Source of the DNA: Salinicola endophyticus
GTDB lineage: Bacteria; Pseudomonadota; Gammaproteobacteria; Pseudomonadales; Halomonadaceae
NCBI RefSeq assembly: GCF_003206575.1
Contig: NZ_PZJO01000004.1
Span: 450,179-497,878, forward strand
Direction of reading: 5' to 3'
Length of the DNA stretch: 47,700 nucleotides
Part shown: piece after piece, positions 9,262-18,730 of the stretch
How positions within the stretch are numbered: position 1 is the stretch's first letter
Layout: the number at the start of each line of letters is the position of its first letter
Translations under genes and position numbers: made by a program
Notes under the pieces: generated by a model
The model's database searches: none
What the model saw: the letters and a program-made list of their open reading frames with translations, nothing else
Told to the model about the DNA's origin: nothing

Positions 9262-10281
9262 ATGGCTCTGTTCCGCAAGAAGGCGCCACTGTCGCGCACC
9301 GAGGTCCTCGAAACCCCGCAGTATGGCTGGATCTGGAAACCGCTGGTGGCGCTGGTGGCGATCTACCTGCTGATCTGCATCGTGCTGGGCATCTGGTGGA
9401 GCTGGACGCCGTCGCCGGTGGATCCGCGCCAGGCGGTGGCGATGCAGCGCGGCGCGCCGCAGAGCGGTGGCGAGAGCCAGGCGCCAGCGGCGATCAAACC
9501 CGGCGAGGCGCTGCTGGCGACCAACATCGAACTGCTCGATACCCTGCTCGACAAGCCCGGCGGCTATCTGCGCAATGACGTCATGCCGCCGGGCCTGTGG
9601 CTCGACAACATGCCCAGTTGGGAGGCGGGTGTGACCCAGCAGGTGCAGGATTCGGTCGCCTCGCTCGGCAGCGCGCTGGAGGTTGGCCAGGCGCCGCTCA
9701 AGACCGCCGACGAAGCGCTCGCCGGCGATCTCGACAGCTGGCGCTGGCCCGAGTCGGAGACGCTGTTGCGCGCGGCGCGCAACAATCTCGGGGAGGCCTT
9801 CTCGGCGCTCGAGAACACCGGTGCCGGCACCCCGGGCCAGGAGGCGGCGGCCCCGGCGCCCAGCGCGCCGGGCGCCGACGCACTCAGCGCCTGGCTGGCC
9901 CAGGTGCAGAGCCGGCTCGAAACCCAGACGCAGGCGCTGGCGGCCGCCGTCGGGCGCTCGCCGGGGGGCGGTCAGGCGGTCGAGAGCACCCCGTGGTTCC
10001 GTATCGACAACGTCTTCTTCAAGACCCGCGGCACCACCTGGGCACTGCTGCAGCTGATGCAGGCGGCGCGCATCGACTATGCCGAGGTGATCGAGAAGGC
10101 GGGGCAGGGCGAGGCCTTCGATCAGTTGATCGCCGAACTCAAGGCGTCCCAGGCTCAGGTGTGGAGCCCGGTGATCCTCAACGGTTCGGGCTTCGGCTTC
10201 TTCGCCAACCACTCGCTGATGATGGCCAACTATACCGTGCGGGCGACGCAGTTGATCGGCAAGATCCGCAGCGCGCTGTAA
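9262..10281 (+). CDS. DUF2333 family membrane-anchored protein
   Basis: This 339-residue protein of unknown biochemical role resembles the gammaproteobacterial DUF2333 family. A cytosolic basic N-terminus (FRKKAP) is followed by one membrane helix at about 26-46, then a long periplasmic domain. The segment around residues 180-235 is Ala/Pro/Gly-rich. The C-terminal part (VESTPWFRIDNVFFKTRG and the following helices) is the most regular region. ATG 9262 is chosen because the membrane anchor begins directly after it; an in-frame extension to 9073 has no such feature. It is divergent from dsbD and convergent with ppa, and looks monocistronic. Family recognition is from memory of the sequence pattern. 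Confidence 0.8.
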   Translation: MALFRKKAPLSRTEVLETPQYGWIWKPLVALVAIYLLICIVLGIWWSWTPSPVDPRQAVAMQRGAPQSGGESQAPAAIKPGEALLATNIELLDTLLDKPGGYLRNDVMPPGLWLDNMPSWEAGVTQQVQDSVASLGSALEVGQAPLKTADEALAGDLDSWRWPESETLLRAARNNLGEAFSALENTGAGTPGQEAAAPAPSAPGADALSAWLAQVQSRLETQTQALAAAVGRSPGGGQAVESTPWFRIDNVFFKTRGTTWALLQLMQAARIDYAEVIEKAGQGEAFDQLIAELKASQAQVWSPVILNGSGFGFFANHSLMMANYTVRATQLIGKIRSAL

Positions 10282-10330
10282 GTGGCGCGGGCGCATCGCC
10301 GCGGCGTTGCCGGATACGCCCCATCAAAAC

Positions 10331-10363
10331 CACAAGCGCCGCCCCAAGAGGGCGGCGCTTGTG
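10331..10363 (-). terminator. Rho-independent terminator of ppa, possibly bidirectional
   Basis: CACAAGCGCCGCCC (10331-10344) pairs perfectly over 14 bp with GGGCGGCGCTTGTG (10350-10363) around a CAAGA loop. On the minus strand the stem is followed by GTTTTGATGG, a short U tract suited to ppa. It also lies 49 bp after the DUF2333 stop codon and may stop that transcript too. Confidence 0.85.
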
Positions 10364-10403
10364 ATTGGGCAGGTCGCGATCGCGGTGCCCGGAGAGGCGC
10401 GAC

Positions 10404-10934
10404 TTACTCGCTGGCGTAAGCGGCGACGGCCTTCTCGATCGCCTTGCGCGCGGCATCGGCACCGTCCCAGGAGTCGATCTTGACCCATTTGCCCTTCTCG
10501 AGATCCTTGTAGTTCTCGAAGAAGTGGGCGATCTGCTGGCGCAGCAGCTCGGGCAGGTCGGTCACTTCGTGGACATCGTCGTAGAGCGCGGTGAGTTTCT
10601 GGTGCGGCACGCAGACCAGCTTGGCATCTTCACCGGCTTCATCCGACATGTTGAGCACGCCGACCGGACGCGCACGGATCACGCTGCCGGGCTGCACCGG
10701 GTAGGGCGTGACCACCAGGGCGTCGAGCGGGTCGCCGTCGTCGGCCAGGGTGTGGGGAATGAAACCGTAGTTGGCCGGGTAGAACATCGGCGTGGCCATG
10801 AAGCGATCCACCACCAGGGCATCCATGTCCTTGTCGATTTCGTACTTGATCGGCGCGTGGTTGGCGGGAATCTCGATCGCCACGTACACGTCGTTGGGGA
10901 GATCCTTTCCGGCGGGAATCTTGTCGAAACTCAT
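10404..10934 (-). CDS. ppa: Inorganic pyrophosphatase, family I
   Basis: This 176-residue soluble Mg-dependent hexameric enzyme hydrolyses pyrophosphate and so drives biosynthetic reactions forward. The sequence is colinear with E. coli Ppa. The metal-binding signature DGDPLD is at residues 66-71 (D66, D68, D71), and [24 protein letters not shown] and DEAGEDAK blocks are conserved. Two adjacent ATGs exist (10937 and 10934); the second sits 7 bases after AAGGA and gives the usual [13 protein letters not shown] start. A perfect hairpin terminator follows the gene. Confidence 0.98.
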   Translation of the reverse strand: MSFDKIPAGKDLPNDVYVAIEIPANHAPIKYEIDKDMDALVVDRFMATPMFYPANYGFIPHTLADDGDPLDALVVTPYPVQPGSVIRARPVGVLNMSDEAGEDAKLVCVPHQKLTALYDDVHEVTDLPELLRQQIAHFFENYKDLEKGKWVKIDSWDGADAARKAIEKAVAAYASE

Positions 10935-10987
10935 CATCGAGTCCTTGCGGTTTGCAGGTTGAACACCAGCGGGCGAAAATCCCACGG

Positions 10988-11017
10988 ATTATACGAATAG
11001 GCTAGGCCGATTACCAA
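10988..11017 (-). promoter_or_regulatory. Candidate sigma-70 promoter of ppa
   Basis: On the minus strand TTGGTA (11012-11017) and a perfect TATAAT (10988-10993) are separated by 18 bp. The predicted start of transcription is about 45-50 bp upstream of the ppa ATG. This is read by eye and untested. Confidence 0.5.
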
Positions 11018-11086
11018 TCCGTGCCCGGCATCCGCGCGTCGGGAAACGGCCGCCGCCGGCACATACCACCCGTGGGGAGAAGATCG

Positions 11087-12805
11087 TTGTCGAATAGCTC
11101 GCTGTCGCTGACCTACGGTCAGGCCTTCGTGGCGCCGGATCAGCACCGCCACCGCAGCTCGATGTCGGTGCAGATTCCCCAGGGCGAGGCGCTGCAGGCC
11201 AAGGGCGGATGCGCGCTGATCAGTGACTCCACCTGGCGCAACTCGATCGCCAAGCAGGCCGGCGATCTCAGTGTGCGCGGCTTTCTCGCCGACTACTACT
11301 CGACCCCCGAGCACTGGGACGTCAAGACATCGGCCACCCGCGTATTGCGCGCGCTCAACAGCTGGTGCTACAGCCAGAGCGGCTATATCGAGGGTGGCAG
11401 CTATATCTGCTCGCTGTCGGCGATGATCTTCCACCAGCGCCAGGCACACCTGTTCCACATGGGCGATACCCTGGTGTTCCGCATCCGTGGTGCCGAGTTC
11501 GAGCAGCTGACCCGCGACCACGTCACCGACCTCGGCGGCTATCGCTACCCTTCGCGGGCCCTGGGCATGGATGGGCATGTCGATATCGACTACTCGACCT
11601 TTACCCTCAAGCAGGGTGACCTGTTCCTGTTCATGACCCAGGCGGTGCGCGGCACTTTGGTGCCCTCCGAGTACGTGCAGCTGATCCGCGCCGACGTCAG
11701 CGATCTCGATGCGGCCTGCGAGCGGCTGACCGCGGCGGCCAACCAGCGCGCCAGCGAGCGGGGCTACAACGCCAACCAGTTCTGCTTCCAGCTGGTGCGG
11801 GTCGACCGTCTACCGGAGGTCGAATCGGAGGAGTCGCCGCGTCTGTTCCATCACCTGCCGGTGCCGCCGGAGGTGAGCCCGGGGGATCGCCTCGATGGCC
11901 TGGAGATCGTCTCGGTGCTGTCGCGCACCCCCCGCGCCCGGGTCTATCACGTGCGCGACGCGCGCAGCGGCCGCGACATGGTCATGAAGGCACCGAGTCC
12001 GGAGCTGTCGCCGCGCAACGTCTATCTCGAGCACTTCGGGCTGCAGCAGCGGGTGGTCGAGCGCATCAACTCGCCGTTCGTGGTCAAGGTGGTCGAGGCT
12101 GAGCGGACGCGGCGCTATCTCTACTATCTGATGGCCTACGTCGAGGGGCACTCGCTCAGCGAGTGGCTGCGGTTGCATCCGCAGACGAGCCTGGCGCAGC
12201 GCCTGGAGATCGCGCGTCAGTTGGTCAAGGCGGTGCAGGCGCTGCATCGTCATGAGGTGCTGCATCAGCATCTTCACCCGGACAACATCCTGATCGATCG
12301 CCACGGCAACCTGGTGCTGACCGATTTCGGCGCCTGCCATCGGCGGGACAGCGATATCCAGGGCGTGGCGCGGGAGCTGGCGCGGCAGGTGGGGCTGACC
12401 GAGCACAGTGCGCCCGAGTATGCCCTCGACACCGAGGTGGGGCGGCGTAGCGATCAGTATTCACTCGCCTCCACCATCTACTGGATGCTGACCGGTCACC
12501 TGCCCTATACCCAGCTGCCCAACCATCTGCGCAGCCATACCGATCTGGAGCAGATGACCTACCGCCGTGCACGCTTGAGCAATCCCGCCATCAGTGAAGA
12601 TCTCGACGATGCCCTGCGGCGTTCGCTCGATCCGCTGCGCGCCCTGCGCTTCCGGCGCATCTCCGAGTTCGCCTACCGCCTGCGGCCCAAGCCCCGCGCC
12701 CAGACCGACACCCAGCGCCCGCCGTGGCGCGAGCCGGCCAACGTGTGGCAGGCGATCGCCACGGTGCTGCTATTGCTGCTGATTCTCTCCTGGTGGCTGA
12801 AGTAG
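11087..12805 (+). CDS. PP2C-like / Ser-Thr kinase-like fusion with degenerate catalytic motifs
   Basis: This 572-residue protein resembles the bifunctional protein phosphatase/kinase family found in pseudomonads. Residues about 5-240 are PP2C-like, about 270-530 are protein kinase-like, and a C-terminal membrane helix (AIATVLLLLLILSWW) anchors it. Many active-site residues are replaced. In the PP2C half the expected NQD region reads HRHRSS, the late SDG motif reads TQA (184-186) and the terminal RDN reads NAN. In the kinase half Lys301 (VMK) and DFG (413-415) remain, but HRDLKPEN is HQHLHPDN at 393-400, so the catalytic Asp is His395. The GDT metal-site motif at 126-128 is kept. The TTG at 11087, after GGGGAGAAG, is the likely start; ATG 11162 would remove the first PP2C strand. 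Probably a signalling scaffold or pseudoenzyme. Confidence 0.85.
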   Translation: MSNSSLSLTYGQAFVAPDQHRHRSSMSVQIPQGEALQAKGGCALISDSTWRNSIAKQAGDLSVRGFLADYYSTPEHWDVKTSATRVLRALNSWCYSQSGYIEGGSYICSLSAMIFHQRQAHLFHMGDTLVFRIRGAEFEQLTRDHVTDLGGYRYPSRALGMDGHVDIDYSTFTLKQGDLFLFMTQAVRGTLVPSEYVQLIRADVSDLDAACERLTAAANQRASERGYNANQFCFQLVRVDRLPEVESEESPRLFHHLPVPPEVSPGDRLDGLEIVSVLSRTPRARVYHVRDARSGRDMVMKAPSPELSPRNVYLEHFGLQQRVVERINSPFVVKVVEAERTRRYLYYLMAYVEGHSLSEWLRLHPQTSLAQRLEIARQLVKAVQALHRHEVLHQHLHPDNILIDRHGNLVLTDFGACHRRDSDIQGVARELARQVGLTEHSAPEYALDTEVGRRSDQYSLASTIYWMLTGHLPYTQLPNHLRSHTDLEQMTYRRARLSNPAISEDLDDALRRSLDPLRALRFRRISEFAYRLRPKPRAQTDTQRPPWREPANVWQAIATVLLLLLILSWWLK

Positions 12806-12908
12806 CGGTTGCAGCGGGGGCTGAGTCACGGCTGAAGAGACGCCGCCGCCTGCCGGAGCGACGCCGCGCAGGGCGATGGCCGCGACGGCAACGATGCCGC
12901 AACGAAAA

Positions 12909-12938
12909 GGGGCCCGGCGCGCAATGCGCCGGGGCCCC
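12909..12938 (-). terminator. Terminator of the TRAP transporter operon
   Basis: GGGGCCCGGCGC (12909-12920) pairs with GCGCCGGGGCCCC (12926-12938) with one bulged base and a 5-base loop. On the minus strand the stem is followed by TTTTCGTT. It lies 53 bp after the dctM stop codon. Confidence 0.8.
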
Positions 12939-12991
12939 TCGGGTGTGGCAGCCGGCGATCTGCTCTCCGGCTTAGCTCGGTCGGTGCCTGG

Positions 12992-14278
12992 TCAGCCCGG
13001 CATGCCCAGCCAGTTGGGCAGGCCCAGCGAGATGAACGGCACGTAGGTGATCAGCAGCAGGAACGACACCAGCAAGATCAGCCACGGCGCCGAGGCGCGG
13101 ATGACCGTGGTCAGCGGCTGTCCGGTCACCGCCGAGGCGACGAACAGGTTGAGCCCGGTGGGCGGCGTCAGCATGCCGATCTCCATGTTGACCACCATGA
13201 TCACGCCCAGATGGATCGGATCGATGCCCAGCTGCATGGCGATCGGGAACAGGATCGGGGCCAGGATCAGGATGATCGCCGAGGGCTCCATGAAGCTGCC
13301 GGCGATCAGCAGCACCACATTGAGCACCAGCAGGAAGGTGATCGGCGAGAAGCCCTGTTCGACCACCCACTGGGTGATGGTCTGGGGGATCTGCTCGGTG
13401 GTCAGCACGTGGGCGAACAGCATCGCATTGGCGATGATGAACATCAGCACGATGCTCAGGCGCGCCGCGTCCAGGATCACCCGCGGGCATTCGCGGATGC
13501 CGATGTCGCGATAGACCACCAGCGAGACGAAGGCGGCGTAGACGGCAGCCACCGCGGCGGCTTCGGTCGGCGTGAAGATGCCCGAGTAGATCCCGCCGAG
13601 GATCACCACGATCAGCAACAGGCCCCACAGCGACTTGCGCGCCGCATGCAGCCATTCGCTCACGCTGACCCGGGGTTGGGCCGGCATCTTCTTGATCCGC
13701 GCGATGACGTAGATCGCCAGCATCAGCAGAAAGCCGAGCAGCAGCCCCGGCACCACGCCGGCCATGAACAGCTTGCCCACCGAGGTCGAGGTCGCGGCGG
13801 CATAGACCACCATGACGATCGACGGCGGGATCAGGATGCCCAGGGTGCCGGCGTTACAGACGATACCGGTGGCGAAGCTGCGGGTATAACCGGAGCGCAC
13901 CATGCCTGCGATCACGATCGAGCCCACCGCCGCCACGGTGGCGGGAGAGGAGCCGGAGAGGGCGGCGAACAGTACGCACGCCAGCACCGAGGCGATCGGC
14001 AGGCCGCCGCGTAAATGGCCGACGGTGGCGTTGGCGAAATCGATCAGTCGCCGGGCCACGCCGCCACTGGTCATGAAGGCGCCGGAGAGCAGGAAGAACG
14101 GGATCGCCAGCAGGGTGTAGTGATCCGCGGTGGCGAACAGCTTGATCGCCAGCGACTGCAGCGAGTCCTGGCTGAACAGCAGGATCGTCAGCGCGCTCGA
14201 CAGCCCCAGGGAGACCGCGATCGGCACGCCGATGAACATTAAGACGAACAGGGAGATGAACAGAAAGGCGATGGTCAC
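12992..14278 (-). CDS. dctM: TRAP transporter large permease subunit (DctM family)
   Basis: This 428-residue, about 12-helix membrane protein forms the sodium-coupled transport path of a tripartite ATP-independent periplasmic (TRAP) transporter for organic acids. Recognisable family blocks are FFLLSGAFMTSGG, ALSGSSPATVAAVGSI, GILIPPSIVMVVYA, GIFTPTEAAAVA and the C-terminal MLTPPTGLNLFVAS. It starts with GTG at 14278, whose last bases form the dctQ stop codon (GTGA overlap), giving the normal family length; in-frame sequence further upstream is not membrane-protein-like. Its place next to an itaconate-type gene set suggests itaconate or a related C4/C5 dicarboxylate as substrate. That is an inference. 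Confidence 0.94.
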   Translation of the reverse strand: MTIAFLFISLFVLMFIGVPIAVSLGLSSALTILLFSQDSLQSLAIKLFATADHYTLLAIPFFLLSGAFMTSGGVARRLIDFANATVGHLRGGLPIASVLACVLFAALSGSSPATVAAVGSIVIAGMVRSGYTRSFATGIVCNAGTLGILIPPSIVMVVYAAATSTSVGKLFMAGVVPGLLLGFLLMLAIYVIARIKKMPAQPRVSVSEWLHAARKSLWGLLLIVVILGGIYSGIFTPTEAAAVAAVYAAFVSLVVYRDIGIRECPRVILDAARLSIVLMFIIANAMLFAHVLTTEQIPQTITQWVVEQGFSPITFLLVLNVVLLIAGSFMEPSAIILILAPILFPIAMQLGIDPIHLGVIMVVNMEIGMLTPPTGLNLFVASAVTGQPLTTVIRASAPWLILLVSFLLLITYVPFISLGLPNWLGMPG

Positions 14279-14922
14279 GGCGTGGTTCTCCGGGTGTCGC
14301 TGTCCGTATCGGATTCCTGAGCCAGCGCCAGCGCGTCGCTGACTTCGCTGCTCTGCTCCAGACCCAACTGCTGGCCGCGCAGGATACGCACCAGAACTTC
14401 GATCAGTCGCGCGATGATCAGGCCGAAGCCGAGGGGCTCGATCAGCGCCACGTGCCACTCCTTGAGCCCGAACATGCCGAGATCCTCGGCACCGATGCCG
14501 CTGATCTGCAGCGAATCGACCCACTGGGCGCTCGATACCATCAGCAGGCCCGCATAGGCCATGAAGACCAGGCAGCTGAGCACACCGCAGGCGCGCTGCC
14601 AGCGCTCCGGCAGCAGGCGCACCAGCAGATCGACACCAATGTGCGCGCCGACGCGTACGCCGTAGGCGATGCCCAGGAAGATCAGCCAGGCGAAGATGGT
14701 GGTGGTCATCGCCAGGCTCCAGGTCATCTCCTGACCGATGCCCAGCAGCCAGTCGCCTACGGCGAAGGCCGGCGTCTCCAGCGCCGGATAGGCGTCGCCG
14801 AGGTCGTAGAAGACGTTATAGAGATTGGTGACGACCACGTAGAAGAAGGTCAGCAGGGTCATCACCGCCAACAGGAGGGCCACCAGGCCCTCCTCGAGTG
14901 AATTCCAGATGCGCATGAGCAT
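14275..14922 (-). CDS. dctQ: TRAP transporter small permease subunit (DctQ family)
   Basis: This protein of about 215 residues with four predicted membrane helices pairs with DctM. The N-terminal WNSLEEGLVALLLAVMTLLTF and the later EMTWSLAMTTTIFAWLIFLGIAYGVR are typical of the family. The periplasmic loop around DSLQISGIGAEDLG is followed by a fourth helix. Starts at ATG 14922 and ATG 14916 are both possible, and neither has a clear ribosome-binding site. It lies 13 bp after dctP and overlaps dctM by 4 bp, indicating translational coupling. Confidence 0.92.
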   Translation of the reverse strand: MLMRIWNSLEEGLVALLLAVMTLLTFFYVVVTNLYNVFYDLGDAYPALETPAFAVGDWLLGIGQEMTWSLAMTTTIFAWLIFLGIAYGVRVGAHIGVDLLVRLLPERWQRACGVLSCLVFMAYAGLLMVSSAQWVDSLQISGIGAEDLGMFGLKEWHVALIEPLGFGLIIARLIEVLVRILRGQQLGLEQSSEVSDALALAQESDTDSDTRRTTP

Positions 14923-14935
14923 GGGGAATGGGCGC

Positions 14936-16461
<1,526 letters not shown>

Positions 16462-17313
16462 TCAGCCGTGCTCGGCGGCGCGCGCCAGCAGACGTCGGGC
16501 GCGTTCGATCACTGGGGCGTCGATCATCGCGCCGTCGACCTGGGCGGCGTCGTCACCCTGTGCCGCTGCAGCCATCACCCGCCGCGCCCAGTCGAGGGTA
16601 TCCGGCGACGGCGTCAGGCCGCGATGGACCGGAGCGATCTGGGCCGGATGGATACACAGCATGCCGCCGAAGCCCATGCCTGCGGCGCGCCGGGCGACCT
16701 GCTCGACGCGTTCCGGATCACCAAACGCCGGCAGCACCGTCTCCAGCGGTGGCGCCAGCCCGGCCAGGCGGGAGTGGAGCACTAGCTGGTAGCGGGTCTG
16801 GTCGAGCAGCATCTCGCCGCCCTCGGTGTCCGGCTCGCTGCCGAGGTCGACGCTCAGGTCCAGGGCGCCGAAGCTGAGTCGCTCGACCCCATCCACCCGG
16901 CTCAGGGCGGCGAGCGCCTCCAGGCCCGCCGCACTCTCGATCAGTGGCATCAACGGCCGTCCGAGGCTGGCCGCCCGGATGAGCGACTCAGGGGTCTCTG
17001 CCTTGGGGATCACCAGTCCGGCGATGCCGGGATGGTCGCGACAGAGATCCAGGTCGGCGGCGAAGTCGGCGCTCTCCGGGGCGTTGACGCGCACCCACAC
17101 GCGCGCCTCGGGCAGCGCCGCCAGCGCGTCGAGCAGGGCGCGACGCGCGGCGGCCTTGGCGTTGCCGGCGACGGCATCCTCGAGATCGACGATCACAGTG
17201 TCGGCGCCGCTCGTCAGCGCCTTGGGAATGCGCTCCGGGCGGTTGGCGGGCACGAACAGCGCCGAGCGCAGGCCGGGGCGGGAACGTGGGGCGGCATCGG
17301 GGCGAGAGGACAT
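16462..17313 (-). CDS. CitE-like lyase, probable (S)-citramalyl-CoA lyase
   Basis: This 283-residue HpcH/HpaI aldolase / citrate-lyase-beta-like TIM-barrel enzyme would cleave citramalyl-CoA to acetyl-CoA and pyruvate. Metal and CoA-binding signatures are present: VDLEDAV at 42-48 (E45, D46), VRVN at 74-77, LIES at 124-127 (E126), LSFGALDLSVDLG at 146-158 (D152) and MLCIHPAQIAPVH near the C-terminus. ATG 17313 lies 7 bases after GGAG; an in-frame TTG at 17328 precedes that site and is rejected. The neighbouring CoA transferase and hydratase make citramalyl-CoA the likely substrate, as in the Ccl proteins of Pseudomonas itaconate loci. Other CitE-like lyases, for malyl- or methylmalyl-CoA, cannot be excluded by sequence alone. 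Confidence 0.85.
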   Translation of the reverse strand: MSSRPDAAPRSRPGLRSALFVPANRPERIPKALTSGADTVIVDLEDAVAGNAKAAARRALLDALAALPEARVWVRVNAPESADFAADLDLCRDHPGIAGLVIPKAETPESLIRAASLGRPLMPLIESAAGLEALAALSRVDGVERLSFGALDLSVDLGSEPDTEGGEMLLDQTRYQLVLHSRLAGLAPPLETVLPAFGDPERVEQVARRAAGMGFGGMLCIHPAQIAPVHRGLTPSPDTLDWARRVMAAAAQGDDAAQVDGAMIDAPVIERARRLLARAAEHG

Positions 17314-17349
17314 CGGTATCTCCGGCAAGGGTAATGAACCAAGACCACA

Positions 17350-17490
17350 GAGGGTGTCTACAAAATGCCTGCGCTCGATGATACGGCGTTGAAATCGACC
17401 TCAAAGTACTCATTTACACCACGCAAACTCCGTCTTTTCGGCCGATTTCGCCTTGTCTCGCCTTCGCTCGCCGAATTTGTAAACACCCTC
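17350..17490. mobile_element. 141-bp MITE-like element with terminal inverted repeats
   Basis: The left end GAGGGTGTCTACAAA (17350-17364) and the inverted right end TTTGTAAACACCCTC (17476-17490) match at 14 of 15 positions. The interior encodes no credible protein and contains the 5-base sequence CTCGC repeated near the right end. It sits between the CoA transferase stop (17507) and the lyase start (17313). This fits a non-autonomous miniature transposable element or large REP-type repeat. No flanking target duplication is obvious. Confidence 0.7.
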
Positions 17491-17506
17491 GGGGCATGGC
17501 GTGAAC

Positions 17507-18703
17507 TCAGATCGTACCGCGTTCGCGCAGCGTCGCCAGCATCTCGGCACCGTAGCCGAGGCCGGCGAGAATGGCATCGGTGTGCTCGCCCAGGGCGGGA
17601 ACCGCCGCCATACGCGCAGTATAGGCGCTGTTACGCCCCGGTGGCAGCAGTGCCGGGAGCGGGCCGCTGGGGCTTGCCACCTCGCGCCAGGCATCACGGG
17701 CGGCGAGCTGGGGGTGCTGCCAGACGTCGGCCATGGTGTTGACGTGGGCATTGGCAATCTGGGCTGCATCGAGGCGCGCGATCACCTGCGCCGCACTCAG
17801 CTCGGCAAACGCCGCTTCGATGATCGCGCGCAGGGCGTCGCGGTGCTGCGAGCGCTTGGCGTTGGCGTCGAAGCGCGCATCCTTGGCCAGCTCGGGGCGG
17901 CACAGCACCTGGTCGCAGAACAGCTGCCACTCGCGCTCGTTCTGCAGTCCCAGCATCACCGTGCCGCCATCGCCGGCGGGGAAAGGGCCGTAGGGGTAGA
18001 TGGTCGAGTGGGAAGCGCCGGCCCGGGGCGGCGGCGGCGCGCCGTCATAGGCGTAGTAGAGCGGGTAGCCCATCCACTCGACCAGGCTCTCGAGCATCGA
18101 GACCTCGATCCGCGAGCCTTCGCCGCTGCGCCCGCGCAGCAGCAGGGCGTTGAGAATACTGGTGTAGGCGTACATGCCGGCGGCGATGTCGGCCACCGAG
18201 CAGCCCGCCTTGGCCAGGGCGTCCGGCGCCGGCCCACCGGTCACCGAGAGAAAGCCCGCCTCGCTCTGGATCAGCAGGTCGTAGGCCTTCTTGCTGGCGT
18301 AGGGGCCACCTTCGCCGTAGCCGGAGATGTCGCACACGATCAGCCCCGGATAGCGCGGGTGCAGTGTGTCGAAGTCGAGCCCCATGCGCGCCGCCGCGCC
18401 CGGGGCCAGGTTCTGTACCAGCACGTCGGCCTCGGCCAGCAGGGCGTCGAGAATCGGCTGCGCCTCGGTGTGCTTGAGATCGAGGGTCAGGCTCTCCTTG
18501 GCGCGATTGGTCCACACGAAGTGCGACGAAAGCCCGGCGACACGGGTGTCGTAGCCGCGGGCGAAGTCGCCCACGGCGGGGCGTTCGATCTTGATCACCC
18601 GGGCGCCCTGGTCGGCGAGCTGGCGGGTGCAGAAGGGCGCGGCGATGGCGTGTTCAAGGCTCAGCACGGTGATGCCGTCGAGTGGGCGCAGGGTTTGGGT
18701 CAT
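17507..18703 (-). CDS. CaiB/BaiF family CoA transferase, probable itaconate CoA-transferase
   Basis: This 398-residue class III CoA transferase would move CoA from succinyl-CoA to a dicarboxylate. The N-terminal VLSLEHAIAAPFCTRQLADQGARVIKIERP is characteristic, with GD at 45-46. The catalytic aspartate of the family is D142 in KKAYDLLIQSEAG. The C-terminal part closes the interlocked fold. In the itaconate pathway (Ict) it would make itaconyl-CoA; mesaconate or citramalate transferases are closely related alternatives. It starts at ATG 18703, 27 bp after the dehydrogenase-like gene, so they are probably co-transcribed. The MITE-like element begins 17 bp past its stop codon. Confidence 0.87.
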   Translation of the reverse strand: MTQTLRPLDGITVLSLEHAIAAPFCTRQLADQGARVIKIERPAVGDFARGYDTRVAGLSSHFVWTNRAKESLTLDLKHTEAQPILDALLAEADVLVQNLAPGAAARMGLDFDTLHPRYPGLIVCDISGYGEGGPYASKKAYDLLIQSEAGFLSVTGGPAPDALAKAGCSVADIAAGMYAYTSILNALLLRGRSGEGSRIEVSMLESLVEWMGYPLYYAYDGAPPPPRAGASHSTIYPYGPFPAGDGGTVMLGLQNEREWQLFCDQVLCRPELAKDARFDANAKRSQHRDALRAIIEAAFAELSAAQVIARLDAAQIANAHVNTMADVWQHPQLAARDAWREVASPSGPLPALLPPGRNSAYTARMAAVPALGEHTDAILAGLGYGAEMLATLRERGTI

Positions 18704-18730
18704 GGCGGTCTCCGATGGCGGATCGCGGAT

